NCBI RefSeq assembly: GCF_009711095.1
Contig: NZ_WMJZ01000021.1
Coordinates: forward strand, 1-64,000
Origin: Intestinirhabdus alba
GTDB lineage: Bacteria > Pseudomonadota > Gammaproteobacteria > Enterobacterales > Enterobacteriaceae
Direction of reading: 5' to 3'
Length of the DNA stretch: 64,000 nt
This document shows positions 19,164 to 30,581 of the stretch, one piece after another (within the stretch, counting starts at the first letter, position 1; every line of letters starts with the position of its first letter). Under the pieces are notes generated by a model. The model was not told the DNA's origin, ran no database searches, and was given only the letters and a program-made list of their open reading frames with translations. A program made the translations under genes and the position numbers.

Positions 19164-20423
19164 ATGAATCTTACCGAATTAAAGAATACGCCGGTTTCTG
19201 AGCTGATCACTCTCGGCGAAAATATGGGGCTGGAAAACCTGGCCCGTATGCGCAAGCAGGACATTATTTTTGCCATCCTGAAGCAGCACGCAAAGAGTGG
19301 CGAAGATATCTTTGGTGACGGTGTGCTGGAGATATTGCAGGATGGATTTGGATTCCTCCGCTCTGCAGACAGCTCCTACCTCGCCGGTCCTGATGACATC
19401 TACGTTTCCCCCAGCCAAATCCGCCGTTTCAACCTCCGCACTGGTGATACCATTTCGGGTAAGATTCGTCCGCCGAAAGAAGGCGAACGCTACTTTGCGC
19501 TGCTGAAGGTTAACGAGGTTAACTACGATAAGCCGGAAAACGCCCGTAATAAGATCCTTTTTGAAAACTTAACCCCGCTGCACGCCAACTCGCGTTTGCG
19601 TATGGAGCGCGGCAACGGTTCGACGGAAGACTTAACGGCTCGCGTTCTGGATTTGGCCTCGCCGATCGGCCGCGGCCAGCGCGGTCTGATCGTCGCCCCG
19701 CCGAAGGCTGGTAAAACCATGCTGCTGCAGAACATCGCGCAGAGCATCGCCTACAACCACCCTGACTGCGTGCTGATGGTGCTGCTGATTGACGAACGTC
19801 CGGAAGAAGTGACCGAGATGCAGCGCCTGGTTAAGGGCGAAGTTGTAGCGTCCACCTTTGACGAGCCGGCTTCCCGTCACGTACAGGTTGCGGAAATGGT
19901 GATCGAGAAGGCGAAGCGTCTGGTTGAGCACAAAAAAGACGTTATCATTCTGCTTGACTCCATTACTCGTCTGGCGCGCGCTTATAACACCGTGGTCCCG
20001 GCGTCCGGCAAGGTGCTGACCGGCGGCGTTGACGCCAACGCCCTGCATCGTCCGAAACGCTTCTTCGGCGCGGCGCGTAACGTAGAAGAGGGCGGCAGCC
20101 TGACCATCATCGCCACGGCGCTGATCGATACCGGCTCTAAAATGGATGAAGTCATCTATGAAGAGTTTAAAGGCACCGGTAATATGGAGCTGCACCTCTC
20201 GCGTAAGATTGCTGAAAAACGGGTCTTCCCGGCGATTGACTACAACCGTTCCGGCACCCGTAAAGAAGAGCTGCTTACCACTCAGGAAGAGCTGCAGAAG
20301 ATGTGGATCCTGCGTAAGATTATCCACCCGATGGGGGAAATTGACGCAATGGAATTCCTTATCAACAAGCTGGCGATGACCAAGACCAACGACGACTTCT
20401 TCGATATGATGAAGCGTTCGTAA
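19164..20423 (+). CDS. rho: Transcription termination factor Rho
   Basis: 419 aa, the E. coli length. Hexameric RNA-dependent ATPase. N-terminal helical/OB domain (primary RNA site, residues 1-130, with GFGFLRS and [16 protein letters not shown]), Walker [11 protein letters not shown] (~residues 178-187), Walker [18 protein letters not shown]-loop and R-loop near 280-290. Preceded by the attenuated leader and followed by a strong terminator. Confidence 0.98.
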   Translation: MNLTELKNTPVSELITLGENMGLENLARMRKQDIIFAILKQHAKSGEDIFGDGVLEILQDGFGFLRSADSSYLAGPDDIYVSPSQIRRFNLRTGDTISGKIRPPKEGERYFALLKVNEVNYDKPENARNKILFENLTPLHANSRLRMERGNGSTEDLTARVLDLASPIGRGQRGLIVAPPKAGKTMLLQNIAQSIAYNHPDCVLMVLLIDERPEEVTEMQRLVKGEVVASTFDEPASRHVQVAEMVIEKAKRLVEHKKDVIILLDSITRLARAYNTVVPASGKVLTGGVDANALHRPKRFFGAARNVEEGGSLTIIATALIDTGSKMDEVIYEEFKGTGNMELHLSRKIAEKRVFPAIDYNRSGTRKEELLTTQEELQKMWILRKIIHPMGEIDAMEFLINKLAMTKTNDDFFDMMKRS

Positions 20424-20441
20424 GGACATTTCCGACCAGAA

Positions 20442-20471
20442 ACGCCACGTTTTTACGTGGCGTTTTTTTTT
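20442..20471 (+). terminator. Rho-independent terminator of rho
   Basis: Perfect 9-bp stem ACGCCACGT/ACGTGGCGT with loop TTTT, then nine T. Strong intrinsic terminator 18 bases after rho. Confidence 0.95.
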
Positions 20472-20832
20472 AATCGCTGTAACCTTAACGATACATTAAC
20501 CTCAACATGGCCACCTGGGCCGCTGCGCTGAGAGTGGTATCTTGCTGGCGTTCTTCTGGCCCGTAAGGTTTGGTGTTTCCAGACGCACGGCGAGTCATTC
20601 GATAATGGGCCTGAATGGTTCCGGCCCTGGGGGAGGCGAGCCGTACGCTGTACTGGCGGGCTTGATGAGGCGCTTCTGGCTCAGCGTCGACGCCGCGCCT
20701 GGTTAAAGAACAGGTCTGGTATCGAATGGTTGATTATTATACAAAAATGACGTTTCGGAATGGAGTTTCCCTTCTGCATAAATGTCTTCGTGGTTATACT
20801 TCTGCTATTAATTTTCTCTGAGAGCTTGCATT
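20472..20832 (+). promoter_or_regulatory. rho-wecA intergenic region with candidate wec promoter
   Basis: 361 bp without a recognisable gene. A candidate -10 TATACT at 20795-20800 with TTCTGC at -35 spacing (17 bp) lies 32 bases before wecA; a second AT-rich stretch around 20741-20756 (ATTATTATACAAA) could serve another start. I see no JUMPstart or ops element. The left half is GC-rich with short dyads but no clear function. Confidence 0.4.
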
Positions 20833-21936
20833 GTGAATTTACTGACAGCAAGTACTGATCTCATCAGTATTTTTTTATTCACAACACTGTTCCTTTTTTT
20901 AGCGCGCAAGGTTGCAAAAAAGGTCGGTCTGGTGGATAAACCCAACTTCCGCAAACGCCACCAGGGATTGATACCGCTAGTGGGAGGGATCTCGGTTTAC
21001 GCGGGGATCTGCTTCACGTTTGGCATCGTAAATTATTATATTCCCCATGCCGCTCTCTATCTGGCCTGTGCCGGGGTGCTGGTATTCATCGGCGCGCTGG
21101 ACGACCGCTTCGACATCAGCGTAAAAATTCGTGCAACCATTCAGGCCGCCATCGGCGTGGTGATGATGGCGGTGGGCAAGCTCTATCTCAGCAGCCTCGG
21201 CTACATTTTTGGCTCCTGGGAGATGGTGCTGGGGCCGTTTGGTTATTTCCTGACTCTCTTTGCGGTCTGGGCGGCAATCAACGCTTTTAACATGGTTGAC
21301 GGCATCGACGGGCTGCTGGGAGGGCTGTCCTGCGTCTCCTTCGCGGCAATGGGGCTTATTCTGTGGCTCGATGGTCAAACCAGCCTCGCCATCTGGTGCT
21401 TCGCGATGATCGCGTCGATTTTGCCCTACATTATGCTCAACCTCGGTATTCTTGGGCGTCGCTACAAAGTCTTTATGGGCGATGCCGGCAGTACGTTAAT
21501 CGGTTTTACCGTTATCTGGATTTTACTGGAGACGACCCAGGGCAAAACCCACCCTATCAGTCCGGTTACCGCGCTGTGGATCATCGCCATTCCGCTGATG
21601 GACATGGTGGCGATTATGTATCGTCGCCTGCGCAAAGGGATGAGCCCCTTTTCACCGGACCGTCAGCATATTCATCACCTGATCATGCGCGCCGGATTCA
21701 CCTCCCGCCAGGCCTTTGTCCTGATTACGCTTGCCGCCGCGCTGCTGGCCTCCGTCGGGGTGCTGGCGGAGTATTCTCATTTTATCCCCGAGTGGGTCAT
21801 GTTGGTCCTCTTCTTGCTAGCATTTTTTCTCTACGGCTACTGTATTAAACGCGCCTGGAAAGTGGCGAGATTTATTAAGCGCGTAAAGCGCAGGCTGCGT
21901 CGAGGCCGTGAAAATAACCCAACGTTAACCAAGTAA
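20833..21936 (+). CDS. wecA: UDP-GlcNAc:undecaprenyl-phosphate GlcNAc-1-phosphate transferase
   Basis: 367 aa integral membrane enzyme with about 11 transmembrane segments. Starts the ECA lipid carrier by moving GlcNAc-1-P to undecaprenyl phosphate. Conserved acidic motifs LDDRFD (~residue 90), NMVDGIDGL (~155) and FMGDAGSTLIGF (~215), and the carbohydrate-recognition HIHH motif (~280), are visible. It also primes many O antigens. GTG start at 20833 gives the E. coli N-terminus. First gene of the wec cluster. Confidence 0.97.
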   Translation: MNLLTASTDLISIFLFTTLFLFLARKVAKKVGLVDKPNFRKRHQGLIPLVGGISVYAGICFTFGIVNYYIPHAALYLACAGVLVFIGALDDRFDISVKIRATIQAAIGVVMMAVGKLYLSSLGYIFGSWEMVLGPFGYFLTLFAVWAAINAFNMVDGIDGLLGGLSCVSFAAMGLILWLDGQTSLAIWCFAMIASILPYIMLNLGILGRRYKVFMGDAGSTLIGFTVIWILLETTQGKTHPISPVTALWIIAIPLMDMVAIMYRRLRKGMSPFSPDRQHIHHLIMRAGFTSRQAFVLITLAAALLASVGVLAEYSHFIPEWVMLVLFLLAFFLYGYCIKRAWKVARFIKRVKRRLRRGRENNPTLTK

Positions 21937-21948
21937 GCTGAGGAAGCG

Positions 21949-22995
21949 ATGACGCAATCATTACCGGGAGCAGATGCCGTGAATGCGGAAAATGAACTGG
22001 ATATTCGCGGCTTATTTCGCACTTTATGGGCCGGAAAGCTATGGATTGTCGGAATGGCGCTGCTGTTTGCCCTGATTGCGCTGGCTTATACCTTTTTTGC
22101 CCGCCAGGAGTGGAGCGCGACCGCCATTGCCGATCGCCCGACCGTCAACATGCTGGGCGGTTACTACTCACAGCAGCAGTTTTTGCGCAATCTGGATCTG
22201 AGGTCCAGCGAGGCCTCCGGCGATCGGCCTTCGGTGATGGATGAAAGCTACAAAGAATTTATTATGCAGCTGGCCTCCTGGGACACCCGCCGCGACTTCT
22301 GGCTACAGACCGACTATTACAAGCAGCGCATGGTGGGGAACAGTAAGGCTGATGCCGCGATGCTGGATGAGCTGATAAACGCGATTCAGTTTACCCCCGC
22401 GGACACCGCCCGCGCGACGAACGACAGCGTAAAGCTGATTGCGGAAACCGCGCCGGACGCGAACAACCTGCTGCGCCAGTACGTGGCTTTCGCCAGCCAG
22501 CGCGCGGCCAGCCATCTTAATGAAGAGCTTAAAGGCGCATGGGCGGCGCGCACCGTGCAGCTCAGGGCGCAGGTAAAGCGTCAGGAAGAGGTGGCTCAGT
22601 CGATGTACGCCCGCCGTCTTCACAGCATTGAGCAGGCGCTGCACATCGCGCAACAGCATAATATTTCGCGCACCACCACCGACGTTCCGGCGGATGAGCT
22701 GCCGGACTCCGAGCTGTTTCTGCTCGGACGGCCGATGCTGCAGGCGCGCCTCGAAAATCTGCAGGCCGCAGGCCCGTCGTTTGATCTGGATTACTTCCAG
22801 AACCGGGCCATGCTGAGCACGCTGAACGTGGGTCCGACTCTGGACCCGCGTTTTCAGACCTACCGTTATTTGCGTACGCCGGAAGAGCCGGTAAAACGAG
22901 ACAGTCCCCGCCGCGCTTTTCTGATGGTCATGTGGGGCATTATCGGCGGGCTGATCGGCGCTGGCGTTGCGTTAGCCCGTCGTCGCACGATTTAG
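21949..22995 (+). CDS. wzzE: ECA chain-length regulator WzzE
   Basis: 348 aa, the E. coli length. Polysaccharide co-polymerase with a transmembrane segment near residues 28-48, a long periplasmic coiled-coil domain and a C-terminal transmembrane segment near 320-342. Sets ECA polymer length with WzyE. 12 bases after wecA. Confidence 0.95.
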   Translation: MTQSLPGADAVNAENELDIRGLFRTLWAGKLWIVGMALLFALIALAYTFFARQEWSATAIADRPTVNMLGGYYSQQQFLRNLDLRSSEASGDRPSVMDESYKEFIMQLASWDTRRDFWLQTDYYKQRMVGNSKADAAMLDELINAIQFTPADTARATNDSVKLIAETAPDANNLLRQYVAFASQRAASHLNEELKGAWAARTVQLRAQVKRQEEVAQSMYARRLHSIEQALHIAQQHNISRTTTDVPADELPDSELFLLGRPMLQARLENLQAAGPSFDLDYFQNRAMLSTLNVGPTLDPRFQTYRYLRTPEEPVKRDSPRRAFLMVMWGIIGGLIGAGVALARRRTI

Positions 22996-23047
22996 CGCTA
23001 CTGCAGCGGGGGGCTGGGCCTTCGCTGACTATTCGAAGAGAATCGAT

Positions 23048-24178
23048 GTGAAAGTACTGACTGTATTTGGCACGCGGCCGGAGGCGATTAAAATGGCACC
23101 TCTGGTGCATGCGCTGGCCGGCGATCCTGATTTTGAGGCAAAGGTCTGCGTGACGGCGCAGCATCGGGAAATGCTCGATCAGGTTCTGAAGCTTTTCTCC
23201 ATCGTTCCTGACTACGATCTCAATATTATGCGGCCGGGTCAGGGCCTGACGGAGATAACCTGCCGGATACTGGAAGGGCTTAAACCCATTCTTGCCGATT
23301 TTAAACCGGATGTGGTGCTGGTGCACGGTGATACCACCACCACTATCGCGACCAGCCTGGCGGCCTTTTACCAACGCATTCCGGTTGGTCACGTGGAGGC
23401 CGGTCTGCGCACCGGCGATCTCTCTTCCCCCTGGCCGGAAGAGGCCAACCGGACGCTGACCGGAAGGCTGGCGATGTACCATTTCGCCCCGACGGAAAAC
23501 TCCCGGCAGAATCTGCTGCAGGAAAATGTGGCCGACGCGCGAATTTTCGTTACCGGCAATACGGTGATTGATGCGCTATTCTGGGTGCGTGACCGCGTGC
23601 TGGCCAGCGATGCGCTGCGCCTGTCGCTGGCGGCGCAGTATCCTTTTCTGAGCCCGGAAAAAAAGTTAATCCTCGTGACCGGACATCGTCGCGAAAGCTT
23701 TGGCCGCGGATTTGAGCAAATTTGCCACGCGCTGGCGGAGATCGCCGCCGTCAGTGAAGAGGTGCAGATCGTCTATCCGGTGCACCTGAATCCTAACGTC
23801 AGCGAGCCGGTTAACCGTATTCTCGGCCGCGTGGCAAACGTATGGCTGATTGAGCCGCAGGACTACCTGCCGTTCGTCTGGCTGATGAATCACGCCTGGC
23901 TTATCCTCACCGACTCCGGCGGCATTCAGGAGGAGGCACCGTCGCTGGGCAAGCCGGTGCTGGTGATGCGTGAAATGACCGAGCGCCCGGAGGCCATCGC
24001 CGCGGGCACCGTGCGGCTGGTCGGCACCGATCCGCAGCGTATTGTGGCGGAGGTTACGCGCCTGCTGCACGATGAAAATGAATATCAGGCCATGAGCCGC
24101 GCCCATAACCCTTACGGCGACGGGCAGGCGTGCGAACGCATCCTGAATGCGCTAAAAAATAATCGGGTATCACTATGA
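23048..24178 (+). CDS. wecB: UDP-N-acetylglucosamine 2-epimerase (non-hydrolysing)
   Basis: 376 aa. Interconverts UDP-GlcNAc and UDP-ManNAc. N-terminal [14 protein letters not shown], central VHGDTTTT and [12 protein letters not shown], catalytic [21 protein letters not shown] near residue 290. GTG start at 23048. Last 4 bases overlap wecC (ATGA). Confidence 0.97.
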   Translation: MKVLTVFGTRPEAIKMAPLVHALAGDPDFEAKVCVTAQHREMLDQVLKLFSIVPDYDLNIMRPGQGLTEITCRILEGLKPILADFKPDVVLVHGDTTTTIATSLAAFYQRIPVGHVEAGLRTGDLSSPWPEEANRTLTGRLAMYHFAPTENSRQNLLQENVADARIFVTGNTVIDALFWVRDRVLASDALRLSLAAQYPFLSPEKKLILVTGHRRESFGRGFEQICHALAEIAAVSEEVQIVYPVHLNPNVSEPVNRILGRVANVWLIEPQDYLPFVWLMNHAWLILTDSGGIQEEAPSLGKPVLVMREMTERPEAIAAGTVRLVGTDPQRIVAEVTRLLHDENEYQAMSRAHNPYGDGQACERILNALKNNRVSL

Positions 24179-25437
24179 GTTTTACGACCATTTCTGTTAT
24201 TGGGCTGGGATATATCGGGCTGCCGACGGCGGCCGCCTTCGCGTCCCGCCGGAAGCGCGTTATCGGCGTGGACGTTAATACACATGCGGTGGAGACCATC
24301 AACCGCGGCGAAATTCATATCGTTGAGCCAGAGCTGAGCAGCGTAGTGAAAACGGCGGTGGAAGAGGGCTTTCTGCGTGCCACCACCGTCCCCGTTGAGG
24401 CCGATGCGTACCTTATCGCGGTGCCCACGCCGTTCAAAGGCGAGCATGAGCCGGATATGGCGTATGTCGAAGCGGCGGCAAAGTCCATTGCCCCGGTGCT
24501 AAAAAAGGGGGCGCTGGTGATCCTCGAATCCACCTCGCCGGTGGGGGCGACCGAGCAGATGGCGCAGTGGCTGGCGGAGATGCGCCCGGATCTGAGCTTC
24601 CCGCAGCAGGCGGGCGACCAGGCGGACATCAACGTAGCCTACTGTCCGGAGCGCGTGCTGCCGGGCCAGGTGATGGTGGAACTGATTAAAAATGACCGGG
24701 TTATCGGCGGCATGACGCCGACCTGCTCGGCGCGCGCCAGCGAGCTGTACAACATTTTCCTGGAAGGCGAATGCGTGGTGACCAACTCCCGCACGGCGGA
24801 GATGTGTAAGCTGACCGAAAACAGCTTCCGCGACGTGAATATCGCCTTCGCCAACGAGCTGTCGCTGATCTGCGACGAATGGCAGATTAACGTCTGGCAG
24901 CTAATTCGCCTGGCGAACCGCCATCCGCGCGTCAATATTCTGCAGCCGGGGCCGGGGGTGGGTGGGCACTGCATCGCGGTCGACCCGTGGTTTATTGTCG
25001 CCCAGAACCCGCAGCAGTCACGGCTGATCCGCACCGCCCGCGAGGTGAACGATGACAAACCGCGGTGGGTTATTGAGCGGGTGAAGGCGGCGGTAGCCGA
25101 CTGCCTGGCGGCCAGCGACAGGCGCGCCAGCGAAATAAAGATCGCCTGCTTCGGGCTGGCGTTTAAGCCGAACATCGACGACCTGCGCGAAAGCCCGGCG
25201 ATGGGCATTGCCCAGAGCCTCGCCCGCTGGCACGGCGGCGAAACCCTGGTGGTGGAGCCGAACGTCGAACGGTTGCCAAAAGCGCTGGAGGGGCTTTGCG
25301 TGCTGGCCTCGCTGGAGGAGGCGCTGGCCTCCGCCGACGTGCTGGTGATGCTGGTCGATCACCGTGAATTTAAGGCCGTCAGCGGCAACGCTGTCACCCA
25401 GCGCTACGTGGTGGATACCAAAGGAGTCTGGCGCTGA
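24175..25437 (+). CDS. wecC: UDP-N-acetyl-D-mannosamine dehydrogenase
   Basis: 420 aa. Twofold NAD-dependent oxidation of UDP-ManNAc to UDP-ManNAcA. Rossmann motif [13 protein letters not shown] (residues ~8-20), central [16 protein letters not shown], catalytic Cys in [14 protein letters not shown] (~residue 266). Overlaps wecB by 4 bases and rffG by 1, so tightly coupled. Confidence 0.97.
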   Translation: MSFTTISVIGLGYIGLPTAAAFASRRKRVIGVDVNTHAVETINRGEIHIVEPELSSVVKTAVEEGFLRATTVPVEADAYLIAVPTPFKGEHEPDMAYVEAAAKSIAPVLKKGALVILESTSPVGATEQMAQWLAEMRPDLSFPQQAGDQADINVAYCPERVLPGQVMVELIKNDRVIGGMTPTCSARASELYNIFLEGECVVTNSRTAEMCKLTENSFRDVNIAFANELSLICDEWQINVWQLIRLANRHPRVNILQPGPGVGGHCIAVDPWFIVAQNPQQSRLIRTAREVNDDKPRWVIERVKAAVADCLAASDRRASEIKIACFGLAFKPNIDDLRESPAMGIAQSLARWHGGETLVVEPNVERLPKALEGLCVLASLEEALASADVLVMLVDHREFKAVSGNAVTQRYVVDTKGVWR

Positions 25438-26504
25438 TGAAACGGATCCTGGTTACCGGCGGCGCGGGGTTTATTGGCTCCGCGGTTGTGCGACATATTA
25501 TCAACGGCACTCCCGACGCGGTGGTGGTGGTGGATAAGCTGACCTACGCCGGCAACCTGATGTCGCTCTCCCCGGTGGCGGACAGCGACCGTTTTGCCTT
25601 TGAGCAGGTGGATATCTGCGATCGGGCCACGCTTGACCGGGTGTTTCAGCGCTACCGGCCGGACTGCGTGATGCATCTGGCGGCGGAAAGCCACGTTGAC
25701 CGCTCTATTGACGGCCCGGCGGCGTTTATCGAAACCAATATCGTCGGCACCTATACGCTGCTGGAGGCGGCCAGGGTATACTGGAACGCCTGCGGCGCTG
25801 AAGAAAAAGCGGCGTTTCGTTTTCACCATATCTCCACCGATGAGGTGTATGGCGATCTGCGCGGTGGCGATGATTTCTTTCGTGAAACCACGCCCTACGC
25901 GCCGAGCAGTCCCTATTCCGCCTCCAAGGCCAGCAGCGACCATCTGGTACGCGCCTGGCTGCGCACCTACGGTCTGCCAACGCTGATTACCAACTGTTCA
26001 AATAACTACGGACCTTATCACTTCCCGGAAAAGCTGATCCCGCTGACCATCCTTAACGCGCTGGCCGGAAAGCCGCTGCCGGTATACGGCAACGGGCAGC
26101 AGATCCGCGACTGGCTGTATGTGGAAGATCACGCCCGGGCGCTGTACCGCGTGGCGACCAGCGGCACCGTGGGCGGGACATGGAATATCGGCGGCCACAA
26201 CGAGCGTAAAAATATCGAGGTGGTGGAAACGATCTGCGCGCTGCTGGAGGAGCTGGCACCGGAAAAACCGCAGGGCGTGACGCAGTACCGCTCGCTGATT
26301 ACCCATGTCGACGATCGCCCCGGGCACGACCTGCGCTACGCCATCGACGCGACCAGAATCGCCCGCGAGCTGGGCTGGTCGCCGGAAGAGACATTTGAAA
26401 GCGGGATGCGTAAAACCGTGCGGTGGTATCTGGCAAATGAGGCCTGGTGGAGGCCCGTGCTGGACGGGAGCTACCGCAGTGAACGCCCGGGCCTGAAAGG
26501 CTGA
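25437..26504 (+). CDS. rffG: dTDP-glucose 4,6-dehydratase (ECA)
   Basis: 355 aa short-chain dehydrogenase/reductase. [16 protein letters not shown] (residues ~5-20) binds NAD; catalytic [11 protein letters not shown] and the YSASKAS YxxxK motif are present. Feeds dTDP-4-keto-6-deoxyglucose to WecE for the Fuc4NAc branch. RffG is preferred over RfbB because of its place between wecC and rffH. Confidence 0.96.
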   Translation: MKRILVTGGAGFIGSAVVRHIINGTPDAVVVVDKLTYAGNLMSLSPVADSDRFAFEQVDICDRATLDRVFQRYRPDCVMHLAAESHVDRSIDGPAAFIETNIVGTYTLLEAARVYWNACGAEEKAAFRFHHISTDEVYGDLRGGDDFFRETTPYAPSSPYSASKASSDHLVRAWLRTYGLPTLITNCSNNYGPYHFPEKLIPLTILNALAGKPLPVYGNGQQIRDWLYVEDHARALYRVATSGTVGGTWNIGGHNERKNIEVVETICALLEELAPEKPQGVTQYRSLITHVDDRPGHDLRYAIDATRIARELGWSPEETFESGMRKTVRWYLANEAWWRPVLDGSYRSERPGLKG

Positions 26505-26657
26505 TCTCCCGGCTTTCAGACCGTTTTATTTGTCATTTTTAACCTGGATGCGCCCGCGCAAAGCGAATTTTCACGTACTGCGTTGCCGCGCGCGGTTTGC
26601 GTTCAGGCTGGCGGCGATGATGACGCCTGATAAATCAGGCTATCGGAGGAAGATCGC
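26505..26657 (+). other. Unusual 153-bp spacer inside the wec operon
   Basis: Non-coding gap between rffG and rffH, which I recall as nearly abutting in E. coli. It ends with a perfect hairpin GCCTGAT-AA-ATCAGGC at 26625-26640, REP-like in sequence, 17 bases before rffH. The rffH ribosome-binding site (CGGAGGA) follows the hairpin. No good promoter is seen. Confidence 0.6.
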
Positions 26658-27539
26658 ATGAAAGGCATCATTCTGGCGGGCGGCTCCGGCACCCGCCTGC
26701 ATCCCATCACCCGCGGCGTGTCGAAACAGCTGCTGCCGGTTTACGACAAGCCTATGATCTACTATCCGCTGTCGGTGCTGATGCTGGCGGGGATTCGGGA
26801 AATCCTGATTATCACCACGCCGGAAGACCAGGGCTATTTTCAGCGTCTGCTCGGCGACGGGTCGGCGTTCGGCATCGCGCTGCAGTATGCCGGGCAGCCC
26901 AGCCCCGACGGGCTGGCGCAGGCCTTTATCATCGGAGAAACCTTCCTTGGCGGTGAACCTTCTTGCCTGGTGCTGGGGGACAACATTTTCTTCGGCCAGG
27001 GGTTCAGCCCGAAACTACGGCAGGTTGCCGCGCGCGGCGATGGCGCTACGGTGTTCGGTTATCAGGTTATGGATCCGGAGCGGTTTGGCGTGGTGGAGTT
27101 TGACGACGACTTCCGCGCCGTCTCGCTGGAAGAGAAGCCGAAGCAGCCAAAGTCGAGATGGGCGGTAACCGGACTCTATTTCTATGACCACAACGTGGTG
27201 GAGTACGCGAAGCGCGTGCGGCCCTCCGTACGCGGAGAGCTGGAGATCACCTCCCTCAACCAGATGTACCTGGAGGAGGGCAAGCTGACGGTGGAACTGC
27301 TCGGTCGCGGTTTCGCCTGGCTGGATACCGGCACCCACGACAGCCTGATTGAGGCCAGCACCTTTGTACAGACGGTGGAAAAACGCCAGGGCTTTAAAAT
27401 CGCCTGCCTGGAGGAGATCGCCTGGCGCAACGGCTGGCTGGATGACGAAGGCGTGAGGCGCGCCGCCGGCGCGCTGGCGAAAACCGGCTACGGCCAGTAC
27501 CTGCTGGATTTACTCGATGCCCGTCCGCGCCAGTATTGA
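26658..27539 (+). CDS. rffH: Glucose-1-phosphate thymidylyltransferase (ECA)
   Basis: 293 aa nucleotidyltransferase that makes dTDP-glucose. Signature [16 protein letters not shown] (residues ~3-18) with [17 protein letters not shown], and metal-binding LGDNIFFG near residue 108. The 3' end overlaps wecD by 23 bases. Confidence 0.97.
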   Translation: MKGIILAGGSGTRLHPITRGVSKQLLPVYDKPMIYYPLSVLMLAGIREILIITTPEDQGYFQRLLGDGSAFGIALQYAGQPSPDGLAQAFIIGETFLGGEPSCLVLGDNIFFGQGFSPKLRQVAARGDGATVFGYQVMDPERFGVVEFDDDFRAVSLEEKPKQPKSRWAVTGLYFYDHNVVEYAKRVRPSVRGELEITSLNQMYLEEGKLTVELLGRGFAWLDTGTHDSLIEASTFVQTVEKRQGFKIACLEEIAWRNGWLDDEGVRRAAGALAKTGYGQYLLDLLDARPRQY

Positions 27540-28194
27540 GCCGCTTGGCTGGGAGAACGCCTTTTTTGGCATCAACAGCGCCCTTGTGCGTCCGGACCCG
27601 GCGGCCCCGGAGCTGACAATCGCCGCGCTGGAGGGCTGGACGCGGGTACAGGCCAAAATTGCCGCCGCCGAAACCGGTACGCTGGACGCGCTGCAGCGGC
27701 TGGGTTTTTCTCTGGTGGAAGGTGAAGTGGATCTGGCGCTGTCGGTTGCAGAGGCGGCCCCGATTTCTGGCGTGGAAATTGCAAATATTACGGATATCGC
27801 ACCGCTGCGTCGGCTGGCCGCGCAGGCGTTTGCGCAAAGCCGTTTTCGCCCGCCGTGGTATGCTGCGGAGGCCAGCGCCCGGTTCTACGCCCAGTGGATA
27901 GAAAATGCGGTGCGCGGCACTTTTGATCATCAGTGCCTGCTGCTGCGCGCGGCGGACGGCACGATCCGTGGCTATGTTTCGCTGCGTGAACTGAACGACG
28001 CCGAGGCGCGCATCGGCCTGCTGGCCGGGCGCGGGGCGGGCGCTGAACTGATGCAGGCGGCGCTTGGCTGGGCCCAGGCGCGCGGCAAAAAACGACTGCG
28101 GGTGGCGACCCAGATGGGCAACACCGCCGCGCTTAAACGTTATATACAGAGCGGTGCGAATATAGAAAGCACGGCGTACTGGCTATACAGGTGA
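27517..28194 (+). CDS. wecD: dTDP-4-amino-4,6-dideoxygalactose N-acetyltransferase
   Basis: 225 aa GNAT acetyltransferase that uses acetyl-CoA to complete dTDP-Fuc4NAc. The GNAT fold is in the C-terminal half, with acetyl-CoA loop [14 protein letters not shown] near residue 167 and [16 protein letters not shown]. The start ([10 protein letters not shown]) lies inside the rffH end; this overlap also supports the start choice. wecE follows after 4 bases. Confidence 0.95.
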   Translation: MPVRASIEPLGWENAFFGINSALVRPDPAAPELTIAALEGWTRVQAKIAAAETGTLDALQRLGFSLVEGEVDLALSVAEAAPISGVEIANITDIAPLRRLAAQAFAQSRFRPPWYAAEASARFYAQWIENAVRGTFDHQCLLLRAADGTIRGYVSLRELNDAEARIGLLAGRGAGAELMQAALGWAQARGKKRLRVATQMGNTAALKRYIQSGANIESTAYWLYR

Positions 28195-28198
28195 CACA

Positions 28199-29329
28199 AT
28201 GATTCCATTTAACGCCCCGCCGGTGGTGGGCAGCGAACTTGATTACATGCGGTCCGCGATGAGCAGCGGCAAGCTTTGCGGCGACGGCGGCTTTACCCGC
28301 CGCTGCCAGCAGTGGCTGGAGCAGCGCTTTGGCAGCGCGAAGGTGCTGCTGACCCCGTCCTGCACCGCGTCGCTGGAGATGGCGGCCCTGCTGCTGGACA
28401 TTCAGCCGGGCGATGAAGTCATCATGCCGAGCTACACCTTTGTCTCCACCGCCAATGCCTTTGTGCTGCGCGGGGCGAAAATCGTCTTTGTCGATATCCG
28501 TCCGGATACCATGAACATTGATGAGACGCGCATCGAAGCGGCGATCACGGATAAAACCCGCGCCATTGTGCCGGTGCACTACGCCGGCGTCGCCTGTGAG
28601 ATGGATATCATCATGGCGCTGGCGGAAAAGTACGGCCTGTACGTGGTGGAGGATGCCGCGCAGGGGGTAATGTCCACCTGGAAGGGCCGGGCGCTGGGCA
28701 CCATTGGCCATATCGGCTGCTTCAGCTTCCATGAAACGAAAAACTACACGGCAGGCGGCGAAGGCGGGGCGACGCTGATTAACGCGCCGGAGCTGATCGA
28801 GCGTGCGGAAATCATTCGTGAAAAGGGCACCAACCGCAGCCAGTTTTTCCGTGGCCTGGTGGATAAATACACCTGGCGTGACATCGGCTCCAGCTATCTG
28901 ATGTCCGATCTGCAGGCGGCCTGGCTGTGGGCGCAGCTGGAGGCGGCGGATCGCATCAATCAGCAGCGGCTGGCGCTGTGGCAAAATTACTATGACGCGC
29001 TGGCACCGCTGGCCCACGCCGGGCGTATCGCGCTGCCGGCCATCCCCGCCAACTGCGGGCAGAACGCGCATATGTTTTATATCAAGCTGCGCGATATCGA
29101 CGATCGCAGCGCGCTGATTAACTTTCTTAAAGAGGCGGAGATCATGGCGGTATTCCACTATATACCGCTACACAGCTGCCCGGCGGGTGAGAAATTTGGC
29201 CACTTCGCCGGCGAGGATCGTTATACCACCAAAGAGAGCGAACGCCTGCTGCGCCTGCCGCTGTTTTACAACCTGTCGCCGGTGGACCAGCGTACGGTGA
29301 TAACCACGCTGCTGAACTATTTTTCCTGA
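28199..29329 (+). CDS. wecE: dTDP-4-amino-4,6-dideoxygalactose transaminase
   Basis: 376 aa DegT/AryC1/StrS-type PLP aminotransferase. Makes dTDP-Fuc4N from the 4-keto sugar with glutamate. PLP lysine in FSFHETKNYTAGGEGG (~residue 181); VVEDAAQGVMSTWKGRALG contains the conserved Asp. 1 base separates it from wzxE. Confidence 0.97.
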   Translation: MIPFNAPPVVGSELDYMRSAMSSGKLCGDGGFTRRCQQWLEQRFGSAKVLLTPSCTASLEMAALLLDIQPGDEVIMPSYTFVSTANAFVLRGAKIVFVDIRPDTMNIDETRIEAAITDKTRAIVPVHYAGVACEMDIIMALAEKYGLYVVEDAAQGVMSTWKGRALGTIGHIGCFSFHETKNYTAGGEGGATLINAPELIERAEIIREKGTNRSQFFRGLVDKYTWRDIGSSYLMSDLQAAWLWAQLEAADRINQQRLALWQNYYDALAPLAHAGRIALPAIPANCGQNAHMFYIKLRDIDDRSALINFLKEAEIMAVFHYIPLHSCPAGEKFGHFAGEDRYTTKESERLLRLPLFYNLSPVDQRTVITTLLNYFS

Positions 29330-29330
29330 T

Positions 29331-30581
29331 ATGTCGCTTGCAAGAGCGTCCCTGTGGACGGCGGCCAGCACGCTGGTCAAAATTGGCGCAGGCCTGCTGG
29401 TGGTTAAGCTGTTGGCGGTATCGTTCGGTCCGGCGGGCGTCGGGCAGGCGGGTAACTTCCGCCAGCTGATCACCGTGCTCGGCGTGCTGGCGGGGGCCGG
29501 TATTTTTAACGGCGTGACGAAATACGTCGCTCAGCATCATGATGACCCGGCGCGGCTGCGCGCCGTGGTGGGCACCGCCTCGGCGATAGTGCTGGGATTC
29601 TCCACCCTGCTGGCGCTCATCTTCCTGCTGGCGGCAGCGCCCATCAGCCAGGGGCTGTTCGGGCATTCTCACTACCAGGGGCTGGTGCGGCTGGTGGCGC
29701 TGGTGCAGATGGGGATCGCGTGGGCTAACCTGCTGCTGGCGCTGATGAAGGGCTTTCGCGACGCCGTGGGCAATGCGCTGTCCCTGATTATCGGCAGCCT
29801 GGTGGGGGTGATCGCCTGGTACGTCTGCTTCCGCCTGGGCGGCTACGAGGGGGCGCTGCTTGGCATGGCGCTGGTGCCCGCCCTGGTCGTCGTGCCTGCG
29901 ACGGCGATACTGGTTAAGCGCGGGGCGATCCCGCTGCGCGACCTGCGGCCGTCATGGGATAATGGCCTGGCGGGGCAGCTCAGTAAATTTACCCTGATGG
30001 CGCTCATTACCTCCGTAACGCTGCCGTTGGCCTACGTTATGATGCGAAATCTGCTGGCGGAGCGCTACGGCTGGGACGACGTCGGCATCTGGCAGGGGGT
30101 GAGCAGCATTTCCGATGCCTGGCTACAGTTTATTACCGCCTCGTTCAGCGTTTATCTACTGCCCACCCTGTCGCGCCTGACGGAAAAACGCGCGATTACC
30201 CGTGAGGTGGTGAAGTCGCTGAAGTTCGTTTTGCCGACGGTGGCGGCGGTTGGCTTTGCCGTCTGGCTGCTGCGGGATTTTGCCATCTGGCTGCTGTTCT
30301 CCGATAAATTTACCGCCATGCGCGATCTCTTCGCCTGGCAACTGGTCGGGGACGTGCTGAAGGTGGGGGCGTACGTTTTCGGCTATCTGGTTATTGCCAA
30401 AGCGTCGCTGCGGTTCTATATCCTGGCGGAAATTGGCCAGTTTGTGCTGCTGACGGCCTTTGCCCACTGGCTGATCCCGCTGCACGGCGCGCTGGGCGCG
30501 GCGCAGGCCTATATGGCGACTTATATCGTCTATTTCTCTCTCTGTTGTGGCGTATTTTTACTCTGGCGTAGGCGGGCATGA
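29331..30581 (+). CDS. wzxE: ECA lipid III flippase
   Basis: 416 aa polytopic membrane protein of the MOP/Wzx family with about 12 hydrophobic segments across its whole length. Moves undecaprenyl-PP-GlcNAc-ManNAcA-Fuc4NAc to the periplasmic face. Overlaps wecF by 4 bases. Confidence 0.96.
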   Translation: MSLARASLWTAASTLVKIGAGLLVVKLLAVSFGPAGVGQAGNFRQLITVLGVLAGAGIFNGVTKYVAQHHDDPARLRAVVGTASAIVLGFSTLLALIFLLAAAPISQGLFGHSHYQGLVRLVALVQMGIAWANLLLALMKGFRDAVGNALSLIIGSLVGVIAWYVCFRLGGYEGALLGMALVPALVVVPATAILVKRGAIPLRDLRPSWDNGLAGQLSKFTLMALITSVTLPLAYVMMRNLLAERYGWDDVGIWQGVSSISDAWLQFITASFSVYLLPTLSRLTEKRAITREVVKSLKFVLPTVAAVGFAVWLLRDFAIWLLFSDKFTAMRDLFAWQLVGDVLKVGAYVFGYLVIAKASLRFYILAEIGQFVLLTAFAHWLIPLHGALGAAQAYMATYIVYFSLCCGVFLLWRRRA

